A stretch of 64,000 bases of DNA from Steromphala cineraria. Lineage: Eukaryota > Mollusca > Gastropoda > Trochida > Trochidae. The stretch is from NCBI GenBank assembly GCA_916613615.1, contig OU744720.1:7233749-7297748 (forward strand). Reading direction: 5' to 3'. Every line of letters starts with the position of its first letter. The stretch's first letter is position 1. A program made the position numbers and the translations under genes. Shown here in pieces: positions 10,296 through 25,100 of the stretch. The notes under the pieces were generated by a model. It was not told the DNA's origin and did not search any database. It saw nothing but the letters and a program-made list of their open reading frames with translations.

Positions 10296-13289
10296 TAGCA
10301 TTAGCGAAAGTATGAATGAGAAGGTAGTTTGAAATATGATTTACAATAATTACAAACATAATACGTAAGAGATGTTGTCAATAGAATAATAGGTAGGTCA
10401 CCAGGAGAGCATTGAGGTGGTTATTCATTATTCACGAATTGAAGACGTTAACATAAATTCTACCATAAATGTGCAAAATACTCGTTTCTGATTGGCTGCT
10501 GTGAAAAATCAGAGGGCGTATAATTTGGTTATACGGTGCTCTGTTTACTTCGTCTAATGCGCTACGCGTTCGACTTTAAATTAAATTTAGAGCTATAATA
10601 ATTCCCTTATATGTCGCCGATTTCCAAACACAGTATGTTTATCTCCAAATTTGTCCCTTAATTTTGTTGTCTTGAATTAAATGAAAATTGTACATTGATA
10701 AAAGGAGGGACCATATTTGTTTACGTGTCTATTGCAGATTTGTTCTAGTACACATACATCGACAAACAGCACAATAAATAAGTCATATAAAGTAGCGTAT
10801 CAACATGTCCAAATCAACCTCGTGCTGTATCCCATTTACATATATTTAACCTATATTGAGTACAGAACACTAAGCCGGTTTCAGTTTCATCCCTCATAAG
10901 AGCATTTCAGTCAATTAACAGATTACACAAGGTCAAGAACAATCCCGTAAACTTTTGAACAAATAGCATTAAACATTTGGTATTTCGCTATTCAGTGTAT
11001 TCACCCATTTGAAAGTTTCGCGATCGTGATTCAGTATAGCCAACATAAACGTTTGCAAAGAAGACAGTTAAAAAGAACATTGAAAATGACTTAAATATAT
11101 TTCAATTTACGAACTATCTTAACTTCTTTAATTTGCTTCATAGCGAAATAGATTTTACAAAAGCAGTCTATCTTTAAACGTATATATGACAGCTAAAATG
11201 TAAGAATAAGCCATAGCGATATAGATATTACAATAGCAGTCTTTCTTTAAACGTATATCTGACAACTAAAATGTAAGAAATCAGCCAATTGGACTAAATA
11301 CGGTTTAGCATAATAAATCGCTTAAATAGATATATTTAATTTCTAATATGCTTTAATCTCAACCCTTCCTAAACAATGCAGTTGAAACCATGTCTTCACA
11401 GTAGACACCTATGAATGTCACGAGGCGACCTCGAGGATCGACTTAGCTTCACCTTCGGCCTTCAAGAGCCCAATAAAGACCGACACGTTACGTAAGTAGG
11501 TATTATTTTTCACTAAAGACATAAACCTGCCTAGAACACTTTGAAGTTGGCAAATTGATCGTTATCTCAACTCTAACATTCACCATATACGGGTTGCTTG
11601 TTGGATCGCTTTTGGAGATTTTCACCCGATACATATCAAAATCAAGAATAACAATTTTAAAACCTTTTCAGGATATCCCAGAGATTTCGCCTATGGTCTT
11701 TATACTAATAATTGTCGGTTAACTCTGAAAATATGTATTCATTTGAACTGTTGTTCATTCAATTGCAATTTGACTGAGTGTATGAGCGGATTCAATTTAA
11801 TTGTTTAAGGTACTGCCGCAAGCCAAAATCACTTTCTTTCGACAATCTAAGTGTCATCGTTTTTAAAAATCACTGTATTACCAAGTTTGTATTGAACCGA
11901 CTTTTCCTCCTGAAACCGAAGATTTTGTTTATGCCCTCGTTACTTTGTAAAGCTTAATCCTCTCATTATTGATTTCAGGTTAATTGTTTAAGAATAATAA
12001 GTATTTCATTTAATAGATAACCTATAAACCTGTTCATCAACCCAAGTTCTCACAGTTTAAGTAAACCTGGCCTCAATAATACCCGCTTCACTTCGATATT
12101 GAATCTAGCAAGATGTAGTAGCAGGTTGCTAAGCCGACCTTTCGCCGACCCATGAACCTCCAACGTTATATGTTTTCTAATTCAGACCATTGCGGCTTGT
12201 TAAGACGACCCATGATTGGTCAATTCGATAGATCGGCTGACGTGACCCGTTCCTGAACCTTGCTAGACTCTTGTTAAACAACCATTCGTCATCGTGTTGG
12301 CGTTTGTATAGATAACTAGATAACTTCTGTAAATTCACAATGACTTGTTCTTTATCTTGTTGGCGTTTGTATAAATGATATATATATATATTTTGACCAT
12401 GACATTTCTACATCTTGTATTTTGGAGCGGTATTAACATAAGCTTTTAGCTTGTTAACCAATACAATTCTTTACTGAAATAAATATGTTTAAACCAAGTT
12501 TTTGAGGCTAGGTTTACTAAGACTAAGAATTTTTCACAACATATGTTCTTCCATTTCGAAACATGTGACTGATTAATCTCCACTCCACCTTGACAACTGT
12601 TAACTTTTCAAGGGAACACGCAAGAGGGGCGGTTTCATTTCCTCATACATTTATTTTTATGCATATTACACAATAAAACTGTTTCAATTCTTACGTTGAT
12701 TAATCTTTAAATAGTATGCTTTGATAATGTTGGTAAAAGGTAACATATAATTAAATAATCCTGATACATAAGTACTAATCCTTTTTACGACGTAAATGTA
12801 CGGCTGTTCTCTTTAAAAGACAATTCATCTGCGATAAATGAGTATGTAAACATTACCAAACATCAAAACTAATATACCGATGTTGAACGACCTCGAAGAC
12901 GTTTGTAACCAATGAATGCATGATGAGTTAAACTAATCCGGAATATACATAATTTAAAGATCTGATAAAAGATTCAACAGTCCCCTCACACAACACGAGT
13001 AAATCAGAGAATATATGCTCATGTTCTTTATCAACACTCCAGCAGAGTAAAACTGACAGTAACCCCTCTATTGATGTGTTAATCCCCACTCTATCCAGGT
13101 GAGTTCTTCAGCGTTACCTGGCCCAGGTAGACTACGCTGGATCATGGACACACCTGAAGCGTTGCTTCTCACCTGAGTTACCCTACACCTAAGTAGGAGA
13201 CACGTCGCTATCTCACTGTTGAATTAACTCTTCCAGCGTTGTGAAATTATGTTGACTTCTTTGATGGGCATTCTAGTAGTTGCGATGAT
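10296..13289. other. Non-coding region with little structure
   Basis: AT-rich DNA with one 73-bp tandem duplication (11139-11284) and a short TA run near 12380. No gene is recognised. Confidence 0.4.
11139..11284 (+). repeat. 73-bp tandem duplication, two units
   Basis: Units start at 11139 and 11212. Both begin CATAGCGA and share CTTTAAACGTATAT, differing at roughly ten positions, so the duplication is not very recent. Confidence 0.8.
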
Positions 13290-13404
13290 GAGGAAAATAA
13301 AGGCAATATTATGGATATACAACTTCCTAATTAGTATTTATGTCGAAACGTCGCAAACTTGAATAAAGAAGTTGTATATCCATAATATTGCCTTTATTTT
13401 CCTC
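13290..13404. mobile_element. Fold-back element with perfect 37-bp inverted repeats
   Basis: Arms 13290-13326 and 13368-13404 are exact reverse complements, starting GAGGAAAATAAAGGC, with a 41-bp loop. The loop carries GTCGAAACGTCGCA, and the right arm carries GAAGTTGTATATCCATA; related strings occur in the element at 31941-32130, so the two belong to one family. Motifs of this type are often seen at ends of Penelope-like retroelements, which is a recollection, not a test. Confidence 0.75.
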
Positions 13405-14585
13405 AAATTATGTTGAAATGACACGTCTTTTTTCAGGAGGGCCATTTTAAATATTTCCCCATTTGTTGATAGTTAAGTGATTGTTAGCAAGCTCATCTTT
13501 CTCAAGTCACCTCGTCCTACGTTGTCTCTGTTACAAGGAGAGCGCTTTCTCGTCTAGTGATACAGAAGTCTGATTGGCTCTAACTAATGTTGTTGTCCAA
13601 TCAGCTAAGCTGTTACAAACTTAACATCCGGTCCCTTGCCGTTATCGTCCGGGCTCGCACATATATCTAACAAGTTTTATGTCGACCAGAAATATGTAAC
13701 ATGTACTTGATGGAATTGAAAAAAGTAACCACATGAAGGTGCAAATTTGCTGTTAGAGGAGTATTGTTTCAGATTTTCACCATTTAGGGTTCCATAAGAA
13801 CATCTTAATCTCATATGACATATATAAAGCTCACCTCGATTCTGGTTGAAAATGGAAACATTCGGGTTTGGGGAACCCAACGGTGTCCGGGTTTTCATTC
13901 CCCCTCATGTTCACATTTTCAGCCAAAACCTTTTCAGCCAAAACTTAGGGAAAGATTTATATTCTTAAAAGAAAAGTTGAGGTCATTACGAAAATATATA
14001 TTAAAAATAGAAGTTTCTCCTTCGTTAGACCATCTTGAATACTAAATTTGAATATCACCAAGCTTGTTTTCATTGTTCACGTGATACGTTTGCCTGTCAA
14101 GGGTACAAAGGGTTTAACATTAGTACACCAAAATCAATAGAGTTAATACTAGTATTTCTCTCTTGAGGACTACAAGGGTTAGTATCCCCCAGGGTGGGGT
14201 GCTAGGCTGCTGGTGAGAGCCATCGTCGGTTCCCACGCTAGGGGCAGGGGGGACGACCTTCTTATCACTATTACTGTCATCTGTATAGGTATCAAAACGT
14301 TTATACATATTATCAGAAAACAAACATATAAATCTCTCGCAATTTGTTGGGATGTCGTGATAGTTGAGTGACCTTTGGCCAGGCCTAAATTGTACAAAAT
14401 AGTCGGACAGTATTATCAATAGCATTTTTTTTAAAATTTCTTTTCCATATACATATATATATATATGTTTTATACGTATTGGACATATTATTCATTGTAG
14501 GTATCCTTCTGTTGGAGGATTTTACATTGTTCTTGTATAACAAATCCTTACCGAAATAGTTGTTTATGAAAATCTTGAGGTACCA
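13405..14585. other. Non-coding, nothing recognised
   Basis: ORFs at 13815-14045 and 14120-14425 have no recognisable domain and no splice or UTR context. Confidence 0.35.
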
Positions 14586-14732
14586 GGTACCCAAACATAC
14601 ATACACGGTACCCAAACATACATACCAGGTACCCAAACATACATACCAGGTACCCAAACATACATACCAGGTACCCAAACATACATACACAGTACCCAAA
14701 CATACCTGCCAGGTACCCAAACAGAACACAAT
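14586..14732 (+). repeat. 21-bp minisatellite, seven units
   Basis: GGTACCCAAACATACATACC-type units start at 14586, 14607, 14628, 14649, 14670, 14691 and 14712. Because 21 is a multiple of 3, every frame reads a heptapeptide repeat (VPKHTYQ on the plus strand), which explains the long but repetitive ORFs on both strands here. Confidence 0.9.
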
Positions 14733-17081
14733 GTTGGCGAGTGCAAGCACACAGTGTGTGTATGACAACCTGCCATTAAATAGCTAGCTCGCTCCACAGC
14801 ACGGAGACCAAACACGATGTATATACTTGATTGTTTCCCATCTCTCTGTGTCAACTCGACACCCGGGGTAGTTGACGCCATCTCTCCTGTTTATATCTAC
14901 AATCAATACGTTCTGGAACCACCAATTGGATTTCTGGTTTTTACTGTCACAGTTAACAAAACCGTTTTATTTGTGAGGTTTCACAGCTTCAGTATGGAAA
15001 ACTAGACATGGAGGTTTTATTGAGAGGCTGCGATGTCAAGAAAGGCTTTGACATGGAATTTATATGTTTAGAATGTGCAGCAAATACTCTAGGGTCATCT
15101 TGCCCATCAAGCCCATCTTTACTAAGAATACGATTTTTTTTAAAAACAATGTTTCCTGAAAGATTTACGATCACCTGCGTGCGTTGTTAGGAGAAGCCCT
15201 AATTGATATAGGTAAACTTGTTTCTTCGTGATGTCTCCGAATGATAATTATATGGTTTAATTCAGTATTCACGGTTATGTTGCAGTGATACAGTGCATAC
15301 AATTTGAAGAAACCAATTAGCATTTAGAGAAAATTAGTGTTAATGAGTTGGACGAACATAGTTGGGGGTATTGCGATAAAGAGGGGCTCTTATCAAATTG
15401 AGGTACTTTAGATAGATGGTTTAGGAATCTCCTTTGTCTAGTTCTAGTTATCACTTACAAAGAGTGTATTCTTCAAAGGTGAAGCCTAAATCAAATTTCT
15501 CCGCTAGGTGTCGCCTCGTGACGAGCAGTCCTTGTTGTTTGTGTCAAGCCTTGTTATCAGGTCGCATTTCAACTCACTGACAGGGAAAATACTACTTAAG
15601 ACGATAAGTTGCATGTTTACGGAATATTCGCCTCTACGATACCCGGGCTGACACGTCAGTTTGTAACGTTGCTATGGGGTTTCGGGTGGATATTATTGAA
15701 CACAAGTCCGTATCAACTTCAATGCTAGCTGATATAATTTTCAAGTGCAAGGTCATTCACAAGTTTTTAGTTCATTCATTGAAGTTTGATTTTAAAATTT
15801 CCTCTTTGTTACAGAATCCAGGAATGGTGCGTGTCGACAGGATGACTTTGAAGGCTACACAAATTCAAAAATCATAGCAAGTTACCTGCAAACACATTAC
15901 GTTATATGAATGATTTCCACGAAGAGGAATGGCTTCAAAAATTAGTGTTAAATCAAATTCTAACGGCAAATGTATTTTGTTTCTGTTTTCCAATTCTTTT
16001 CAATGAATATGTAGTAACTATTTTTTACGTTGCTGAACAATCCATAGGCTATACGCGTACATATTGGTTACAACTTCATTCTAAAAGATTGTCACTGTTT
16101 TATGTCTACAAGGAACAATTATGTATTAACAACAAGAACTAAATGTTTATTGAGTCTATGTCTGCCTAGAGGACATATGAACATTTTGTATTTGATCCCC
16201 ACAGAGCGAGCGTTATCAGCTGTAATTTTCCTCTCTCGATGAATTGTATATATAAGAATGTATAGTGTAATAACTTAATCGTAAGTGTTGGTGCATTATA
16301 GTGCTTGAAAATGTTCGTGATCTCTAACAAGGTTATAAGAACGACTTCTTTCTAGTATATGAATTTTAAAAAGAGCAAATTATGAAATAAGCAAAAAATA
16401 TTTTCATTTACGGACGGCGCCAGTATTGAGTTTCAGTAAAAGATATTGCTTGAATTATATAAGGTGAGAACGACATGCTGGTAACAAATAGAATCAATCT
16501 GTATTAGTTATAAATACTTACCTCATAAGTATGCATGCTATGTTGTTTTTCATTATGTTTCAATGTTCTTTTCGAATTTTGGGAATCTTGGACAACCAAC
16601 CCTTTCTTTTAAACAGTTATTAACAATTTCGTTGACATCATCACACTCAGATAATGCATGTTACATAACATAAATTAGCCTGTAACGTTTCTCTTGGTTG
16701 AAGTGTTTCAGAGAATAATGAGGGGATGAGCCTATTCATCTAGTACATTTGTCCATCGTTAATTTTACACAAACATTTGTACTCTAACGATGTATCGTTT
16801 CACGTAATAAACATATTGTTACAGCATAATGAATGAGATCCTCATGAAACAAATATGATTCATTCTTATCACGACTGTCATATAAAAAATTAGCCGATTC
16901 AATACCTTTTCCCAATTGTATATTTCACACCATCGTGTATCCTGTAATATGTTTTAGGTTGGTAACCATTTGCGCTGTAACATTTTACACACAATGATCA
17001 ATTTAGAAAATAATCATTTGACACTACACGTGTTGTTTATATGTTTCCTCAATTTGACATGAGAATTTAAATCGTAACATC
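14733..17081. other. Non-coding, nothing recognised
   Basis: Several 60-80-codon ORFs, none with a domain or convincing exon boundaries. No repeat noted. Confidence 0.35.
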
Positions 17082-17085
17082 TTAA

Positions 17086-17432
17086 AGGGGCAGTAGCACG
17101 TTTTTAGGGGAAATATAAGGTGACGTCAGGAAAATGAAAATTAATGGTTCCAATTGAAAGACAATGTATTTAAACTACATGGAGCAGCAATAATTCAAAT
17201 ATATAACGTAAAGCTGAGCTATGCCTTTTTGTTTTTCTTACACATAATGAATTAAAGGTGTTCAAACAAAATGGATTTTATGTGAATCTTCATACTTTGT
17301 CCTCTGACTAAGAATGATTGGCTTGTGCAATGAGATTTTTGCCACTGTCAAAATAATACATTTAACATTAACTTACAATTATCAGTGAAAATTTTAAAAT
17401 ATAAAGTTATCAAGAAACGTGCTACTGCCCCT
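17086..17432 (+). mobile_element. TTAA-flanked MITE (family A, copy 2)
   Basis: 347 bp with ends AGGGGCAGTAGCACG and CGTGCTACTGCCCCT, and TTAA on each side (17082-17085 and 17433-17436). It is in the same orientation as copy 1 and lacks the nested insert, with a single CCTCTGACT at the corresponding place. Confidence 0.85.
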
Positions 17433-17436
17433 TTAA

Positions 17437-18904
17437 TGTCATCTCTGAGTCCTTTTCGCCCCACAGAGATAGTTCAAACCATAAAATCGTGATCCAGATG
17501 GTTACAATGCTCTCAATAAAATGTCAAGTACTGAAACAATAAACATATCTACATCTGGAAGAAACAAAAATTCCATTGATGAACAACTTCATTTTTTAGA
17601 AGGTCCTCATTTCATTATCATACTGAAAAAACTTATCAGGATCTTTACGAAGACTTTGTTAGCCAAAGAATTAACTGTGTCTACCCTATACTACCAACTT
17701 CTAGAATGTTAATCAAACAGCTGCGCAGTAGAATTTTCACATTTCATAAAAGGCTCAGCTTCATAAAGTATATAAGATTAACGTTCCAATGAATACTGCA
17801 CGTGACATGTGACATCTTCTCAAAGTACCAAAATATAATAATACCAGTTTTGGACAGACATCCTTTAGTAATGCTGCTCCTCGACTCAACACGACTTGGT
17901 ATGTTGTACATGTATAAGTTTGTAGCCTTAGCTTTCAATGGTTCTATCGCCGTCAATCGCATTCTAGTAGTGAACGTGGTAACTCTTATCCCAAGACGTA
18001 AATATACCTTCCTTGACGTTTCCTATACCTACCGTAAAACTGGCAACAGAGGGCGAAACATGTATAACACACTGCGTTGTTTACGACCAGATGGAAGATG
18101 TCTTAAACAACAGAATTGTATGGTTTTATAAATCTTTAGTGAAAACTACATTTTTTTGCCACAAGCTGTACACGAAAGCATATTTCAAATTAGAAACATC
18201 AACGAAGATAAGAAAATCTATTTTAAAAACAGAACAACGTATAGCATATGGGTATGACTTAATTTTGCTATTAAAGAGCATTTCAACTTTTGAAATCAAA
18301 TACCAACCGTCATTTATTATAAACGTTACTTTCATTTCATACATCTCTTATAAATCGTAGAATATAATTTGAAAATACAGTATTTCTTGTATTCATCATG
18401 AATGGCACGAATCGCATATAACTGACAATGAAAGGTGTAGTCTATATCATATGTGTAACGTTATAAACGTTTCAGTAGCTTTAATTCCTTCCAGAAAGTC
18501 AAAAGCTGTATACCTTTCAAACTTACAGGTTTTATCTTATTATGTACGACAAGGCATATCGCTATATCAATGAGCCTTACAAATTACACTGTTCACACAG
18601 AGCAGAGAATGACCCACATACAAAGTCACATGCTGTATTAAGAAAGTACACTCAAATAGTCAGTGTAGCTTAAAATGGCCTTCAAGATTTTCAAATTGCC
18701 TGTCCGGTGGCAGTTCTTAGCTTTACGTCGTGCTTTGGTTTGATAAAGCTTACAGTGATTCAAAACGAAGTTTATTTTCCCTAGCAACTGCCTGGATACG
18801 TTATATTCCCAGCCGCGAACCGTCCGCGCCGATATCTTGAGCGAGCAGTCAGCAGACGACAAGTGTTGGCAGACGACAGTTGGTGGACCGCTGCTGGCGG
18901 CAAA
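17437..18904. other. Upstream region and 5' UTR of the DCX gene
   Basis: ORFs at 17802-18131 and 18013-18360 are not recognised. The last 120 bp before the ATG at 18905 are clearly richer in G+C than the surroundings and probably hold the transcription start and 5' UTR. No TATA box could be picked out with confidence. Confidence 0.35.
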
Positions 18905-19191
18905 ATGGAGATGCAACCTCACTACATGAACGGATCTTGTCAGGGAATCCCTACCTTTATTTATATTAATGGAGACGATAAGTTCCTTGGCAAGAAGGTC
19001 CTGTTCAACGGAAGACACAACCGTAATTTCACATCATGCCTGGACCATGTTACCGACTCGCTGAGGCCTTCTTTTGGAGCTGTGAGGAACATATACACCC
19101 CAGAGGGAGGACACCGGGTGGCCAGATTCAATGAACTCAAAACTCATGGACGATACGTGGCCGGGGCAGCAGGGAGATTCGTTAAAATAAG
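18905..19191 (+). CDS. First coding exon of a doublecortin-domain protein (DCDC2-like)
   Basis: ATG at 18905 in a good context (GGCAAAATGG) opens 95 codons plus two bases, ended by a splice donor AAG|GTAGGT at 19191/19192. Residues 17-95 match a DCX domain: YINGD (20-24) at the first strand, a basic loop (GRHNRN, 36-41), FGAVRNIYTPEGG (57-69) and GRYVAG (82-87) before RFVKI. DCX domains adopt a ubiquitin-like fold and bind microtubules. The FGAVRNIYTP and YVAG strings recall the first DCX domain of DCDC2, a ciliary/axonemal protein, more than neuronal doublecortin, so a DCDC2-like role is the best inference. A longer frame begins at a GTG at 18863, but the ATG is preferred for a eukaryotic start. 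The second DCX domain and the C-terminal part were not found downstream and may lie beyond this window. Confidence 0.85.
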
Positions 19192-22100
19192 GTAGGTATG
19201 ATTGCAGTCAATGTCTCGGGTATCAAGCACAAGTTGTGATGCACATATTAGAGAAACGTGTGTTTCCCCAGCAAATTCTATTAGCTTTGCGAACATCATT
19301 CAAGTTCGAAATATATCGGTTTGGTGTTCTGATTCATAGTTTATATTTTTACTCTCGTGATATTTAGAAACAAATGGAGTTTGATCTCTGAATAGGAACT
19401 AGAAAGGAAATTCTTCTTTTTTTATCAACGACATTCAGAAACTAGACATGAAATAACAGATACTTCGAAACAGGATAAATTATATGTGAAGTAATGCCAT
19501 TTCAAAACTCTGGCTTTATAAAAGTAAGACACCTTAAGTTGAAACATCAATGAGAACTATATACATATCGTACAAAGAAACGTAAGACATAATACCCTGC
19601 TTCATCTAGTTTCAGTGTTTATATTGTCCTGACCGGCATCCATCTTGTCTTCATGGATCACCTTAATCAGAAGCGGTTAATTGGGTCTTCTTTACTTCTC
19701 TTAGTTTTTTAGAACGTCATTCTTGAAGTATTAACGTCGGATATGACTTTGTCAAAATCAATGTGTTGAATTATTAAACACCGTTATTATTAGAATAATG
19801 ACTACTTGTTATAGTTACTAGACAAGAAAACATTTATAGAATATTTACTTCATCAGCAAATGTATGCTGATGAAGTTAAGTTATTCAATCATTTGATTAC
19901 AACAGCGTTGTTCCTTTGATAAAGTATATAGCTATTCTTGCTCAAATTGATGATACCACGTTCAAAGTGATAAATAATTAAATCTAAGTGTCTTCTTGCT
20001 TGTTTTGTAAAGAAAACCATATTCAGTTTCATCTGTTCGATATTGCAAAGTGAAAAATGATGTAGCCAATCTTGTACATACTCTAAGATTTCACGAACGA
20101 CAGAAATCGCCTACACAGTGATATATATTTTAACATCGATTAGTTCAGATAAAAAACATGACGTTAATAAAACCACACAGAAGCTTCCATTACCTTAAGA
20201 ACAATATCCGAGTTTTTGTTCGAAAAAAATACTATTTTCAAGATCATAATATTTTATCATTATATTCCAAGGACAAAACTGTCATCGGTTAAACGTTCAT
20301 AGCCTTGTACATACACTGAATGGTATGCGAAAAGAGACATATCCATGGCAATCAATTATGTATACCCTGTGAAAGTTAATATGTATTCAGTTATTGTGAC
20401 TTACAACGCTGTTGCTCCAGCGAGCCGTACTAATTGTTATTATTTCACAATTATGATGACGTATCGGATATCAGTGAATTGCTTTAAGACCCGCCTTCAT
20501 GTACCTTAATGTAAATATATCTTATCATCTTTAAATCTTATTACCTTTCTATCGTATTTTATTAGATTAAACCTATTACACCAAATGTCTTTTAAAGGCT
20601 TTAGTTGGTTTTTATCCATATCGTCAAGAAATTATGTTTAGTTTGCCTTATGAAATCTCTACGTTTTACTTTTGATTTTCTATAGAATCTTCAGTTATTT
20701 AGCTTTGATGTTGTTGTCTTAAACCATGTCATTACTAATAATGACATCATGGCAAGTGTCATATTAAGACAATTAAATTGGTAGATTATGAAGTCTTTTA
20801 ATCACACGAATTCATGTTTATATTTGTTTTTAATTACAATATTTGATAGTTTTTCTGTGATATGATTCTAAGCAAAAGATATTTGATACATAAAATTATT
20901 ACATTTGTCTTAAAACTCTTATATTTAGGGTTGACAACTTATCCTTAATTTATTTAACTTATGCACGACTAGTTGCTATGCTATTTGTTGAAAGGTAAAT
21001 ACATGCTGCTTTCAGTCCGTGAATTCAGATCAGGGTCATGTGTTATGTATACGTCATGCTTTTGTTTCTGTGCTGTTTACAAAGACCTATAGTGTATTAG
21101 GTACTTTATTGATTGCATTTACATTCCGCTGTATGCTTCAATTGTTTGACCAGGGAAACTTAAGCTATTTCAATTGACATCGATTTTTAACATTCATCAT
21201 GAAATACAACGAAGACTAGTAATGTCCGATAGAGTTTAGTCTCGTAGTATTGATTCACTGTCGTATAAACTGACTGCCATTATGGATCTGTATGTATTCA
21301 GTGAAAGATACATAGAGAAGTGTAGAAGATACATAGACAAGAGAAGAAGTTTCCCTTTTGAATTCGGGATGACAAAACCTCAGGGTAACATTTAGCATTC
21401 AAAAGGTCTGAATTACAATGGTACTTAGGATATTTCTGCATATTATAACCAAAGGTATTTGTGCATGAGTTATCTTCGAGGTTTTTCTTTTCGAAAGGGT
21501 TTCCACAAAAATACATGAATCGATGTTTTTCTTCCTTATTGTTAACATACATCACAATTGAATGACGTCAATAACTTCATGACTGTGCAAATCTCAAATC
21601 AAGATTCGACTGAAATTGAATCTTTCTTATTGCGTTATATATAACTGTAAGTAATGTAAGAGTATCAAGCTTCTAAACATAAAAGAAACAAACAATGGTT
21701 GATTTTATTTTAAAATATTGTCGACATCAAAGGCACGCTTAGGCGATTCTTTATTCTTCCCCAACATTGAAACATGTCGGAGTTTTGATTGGCTTCGTGT
21801 CATATATATGTATATATATATACACATATTTGCATAATGCTGCACTGTCTTGTTCGTCATGTTTCATGTCTTACTTACCTACCTGATATCTCATCAATAC
21901 TGCCACCTCTAATGTCAACACCAAGTCACAACCCTTCTCCATGAAGCCCTATGTTATTGTATGTAAATCAAGGCCTCTACCTGTTTGACAATACCATCTC
22001 CCTCTATTGTCATACGACATTGTGTGCCGTGTGTTACATATGATAATCCTTGCTCATACTCTATTGAATCAACAGGGATCTGTCATCAGATAGTCACAAA

Positions 22101-25100
22101 TTTGGGAATATATCCAATATGAATTTGAAAATCAAAGATATGATAGTTGATTCTTTTCTTACGATTCTCTGCTGTATACGTTCTGGTGCTTATGTTGTTA
22201 TACCAACACACGTGTTATCTAATTGACCCAATACTCTCCAATATATTATTATTTACGAATTTTGGAATCCCCTTTTAAATTTCAAAACTAAGACACTATG
22301 TTATTATAATTAATGATTACAAACTATGAAGACTTGGTATCAGTTGTGGTCATTTAATCACGTTGATATATTGAATCTCAATATATTAAGATCAACATTG
22401 GTTTCATTAAGTCATATATGGAACTGTCGATCTAAACTTTATTTATGCTGTGGCATATTGATATTATTTTCTCTATTTTTACATATGATACTATTTTTCT
22501 TTCCATTAACCAAGGCAGAGATAAAAGATGATCTTTTACTTATCTAACGATTACTTATGAACAATAGGTCTGTCTGTCGTCATACCAACACATGTTTATG
22601 TGTCTAACCAAATACTTTCATTCTTCTGTTTCTTTTACACGATGTGAACATCCCTATCTTGAGAATATAATCGAGTCTACGAGTATGTATATGCTGGTCG
22701 ATGTGAACCATACAAGTCTAGCTGGGGCTGTCTTGCCGAAAGACTCTTTAATTGTCTGTTGCCGGGTCAACGTCTACACAGACACTGTCACGTTGTGTTG
22801 GACAAATATTTAGTTGACTTGACATTTAGAATACTTATTTGAAAGATGTTATAGAAATTGAATTTACGACAATGAAGACATATATAGTATAGAAACTGCT
22901 ATCTGATTATGTCAGGTTTTGTTGTACAGATATATAGGCTAAATTATTTGTTGGGGAAGTATTTGGCTGTTTTAAAGACGAAACTTATTTGTTATTATTT
23001 GACGTTTTGAAACAGATTCAGTTGTCCTTATCAAGCTGTTATATTTAGACATAATTGTTATGTTTGCTTTATTAATCATATTTAACATTTTCCCTTTGAC
23101 AAAAAGTACTTTTGGTATTTAATTATAGTAATAAATAACTAAAATAGTTTCTCTTATCCTGAATTTACAACTTCTATGTCAATTTAGTTCATGGGGGATA
23201 TGGTTTGTGATATGTACATGTAAACTTGCCCGTAGCTTTATCGATTGTTCAAGATATTTCTGTTCACAGAAGCACGTGTAGATTTAGGATCCCTCCTCAT
23301 GAAAAATTAAGCTGATAAATCAACTCTAAAAACTGCAACTCACTTATAATTCCAAATACAAAATCTCATTTCTTATAAATGGTTAATTCAACCTTTAAAT
23401 ATGTTTGATTCTTTATGTGTCATAAATATCTTTGTTTAGTAAGGCGTTATGATAAATTTGATTGAATTAGATTCATATACGTATGAAGTTTCATAACGAA
23501 GACAAATTAATTTCTTTCATGAAATACCTGTCAAGAAGTTTAAAGAAAATGCTTAAGAGGATAAGACTAAAGTTGATAACTTGATACATTGATAATAGAC
23601 ACGTTATCTATATTGCTTGGACAGTTGTTTTCATCGATTATTACTCTTAAAGGCATTATTGAAGGATTTATAAATGTTTTGATAAATAAGGAAAATATCG
23701 ACCAGCTGAATTATTGGATAGATTTATATGACATGACAGTAAGATGTCAATTGATTTATCAGTTCATAGAAACGCCTCCAATCATATATCAGAATGTGAA
23801 TAATTAAACTACAATACCACAGATACTGGGAACGGTTTAATGGGTTTCATTTATGCATAGAGATAATGACATGAGCAAGTACACTCACAAGCAAAAGAAA
23901 TGACATGTCAATCCACGAGTGAGATGACTGAAACAGGGTTACCTCATGTCTTCAGCAGCCAAGTTTCGTACCGTTTCTTTAGCCCCTCAGTGTATATTGT
24001 TTACATGAGAGTGTAACCAGAGCTATTGCTGTGTACACACACACAAGTTCGTTAGGATCATTTGATAGACTTCATTTTCAAAAATGTCATTCCGTGATGA
24101 TAATTTTATTCCATTCGAACCAATTTTTCGGGATCGATTGTTAATGACGGAAAAATAGGTCGACATGATTTACCACAGATATAATCTTATATATAATTAT
24201 CGTTAAAAATATTAAAAACATATCATTCATTAATATTCCAAGGGTCAATTTTCTTAGTTTCCATGATAATTTAATGACAGGGTACCATTTCTCATATAAT
24301 GAACACTTTTCAAATTGTATATGTTGAATTTTCGGATTTAGCTTCCAACGATCAAATTTGTTGGGTTTTTTTCACATATGTAAATTTTGAATTGTCGATT
24401 GCTTTTTTCAACCTAGATTGCGAACAATTAATATTCTTCTGACATGTTACTTCATATTTTGATAGTTTATGTATACATACTATATGTACTTGTCCTGTTC
24501 CACCTTTCAGCGCCTGGGCTTGACAGGTAATAACCGATGTGCCAGATATGTTGTGATTAGTGAAAGGTGATATGACGTAAATTGACAACTTTGGTATTTG
24601 TTCCTAGGTACTTGGAATTTAGTACTTTACTTTGTTTTGCAGAGAGGTCATTGTATATCTCTTAGTGATATTACGCTATGTTTTTGTGATCATGTATGGA
24701 ATAATGTTGTTCTAAATGAATATTTAGTTTACATTGCTCTATCGTGATTGTATCTTTGGATCTCCTACAATACCCTAATATCAATCAGGACAAATATCTC
24801 GTTTCGTTGACAGTAACTTATTCATGACTCTTAACGACATATTATTGTTTTAACTGTTATGTCGTAATATAAGGAGCCTGAAGCCAACATTTTCTAATCT
24901 CTTGTATCTTTCATACGGATAGCGTCGCTGTTCCTCAATCGATATAATAATATTTATAAACAGTCTTAACTCACATGGAAATGTCAATCGAAAAAAAAGA
25001 ATATTGCACGATAAACATCATTTCCTTGGCCGGATATGTATATAGCGGTAGAGGCAATTAGCTGATTAATATCAGGGTGGTGGAGGATCCTCGCAGATAC

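Noticed and set aside
14385..14881. CLGTWYV and VWVPGMY repeat proteins, minus strand
   Set aside because: Generated by the 21-bp repeat; no start context, no splice signals and no domain.
17802..18360. Two overlapping ORFs of 109 and 115 codons before the DCX gene
   Set aside because: Overlap in different frames, with composition like the surrounding non-coding DNA.
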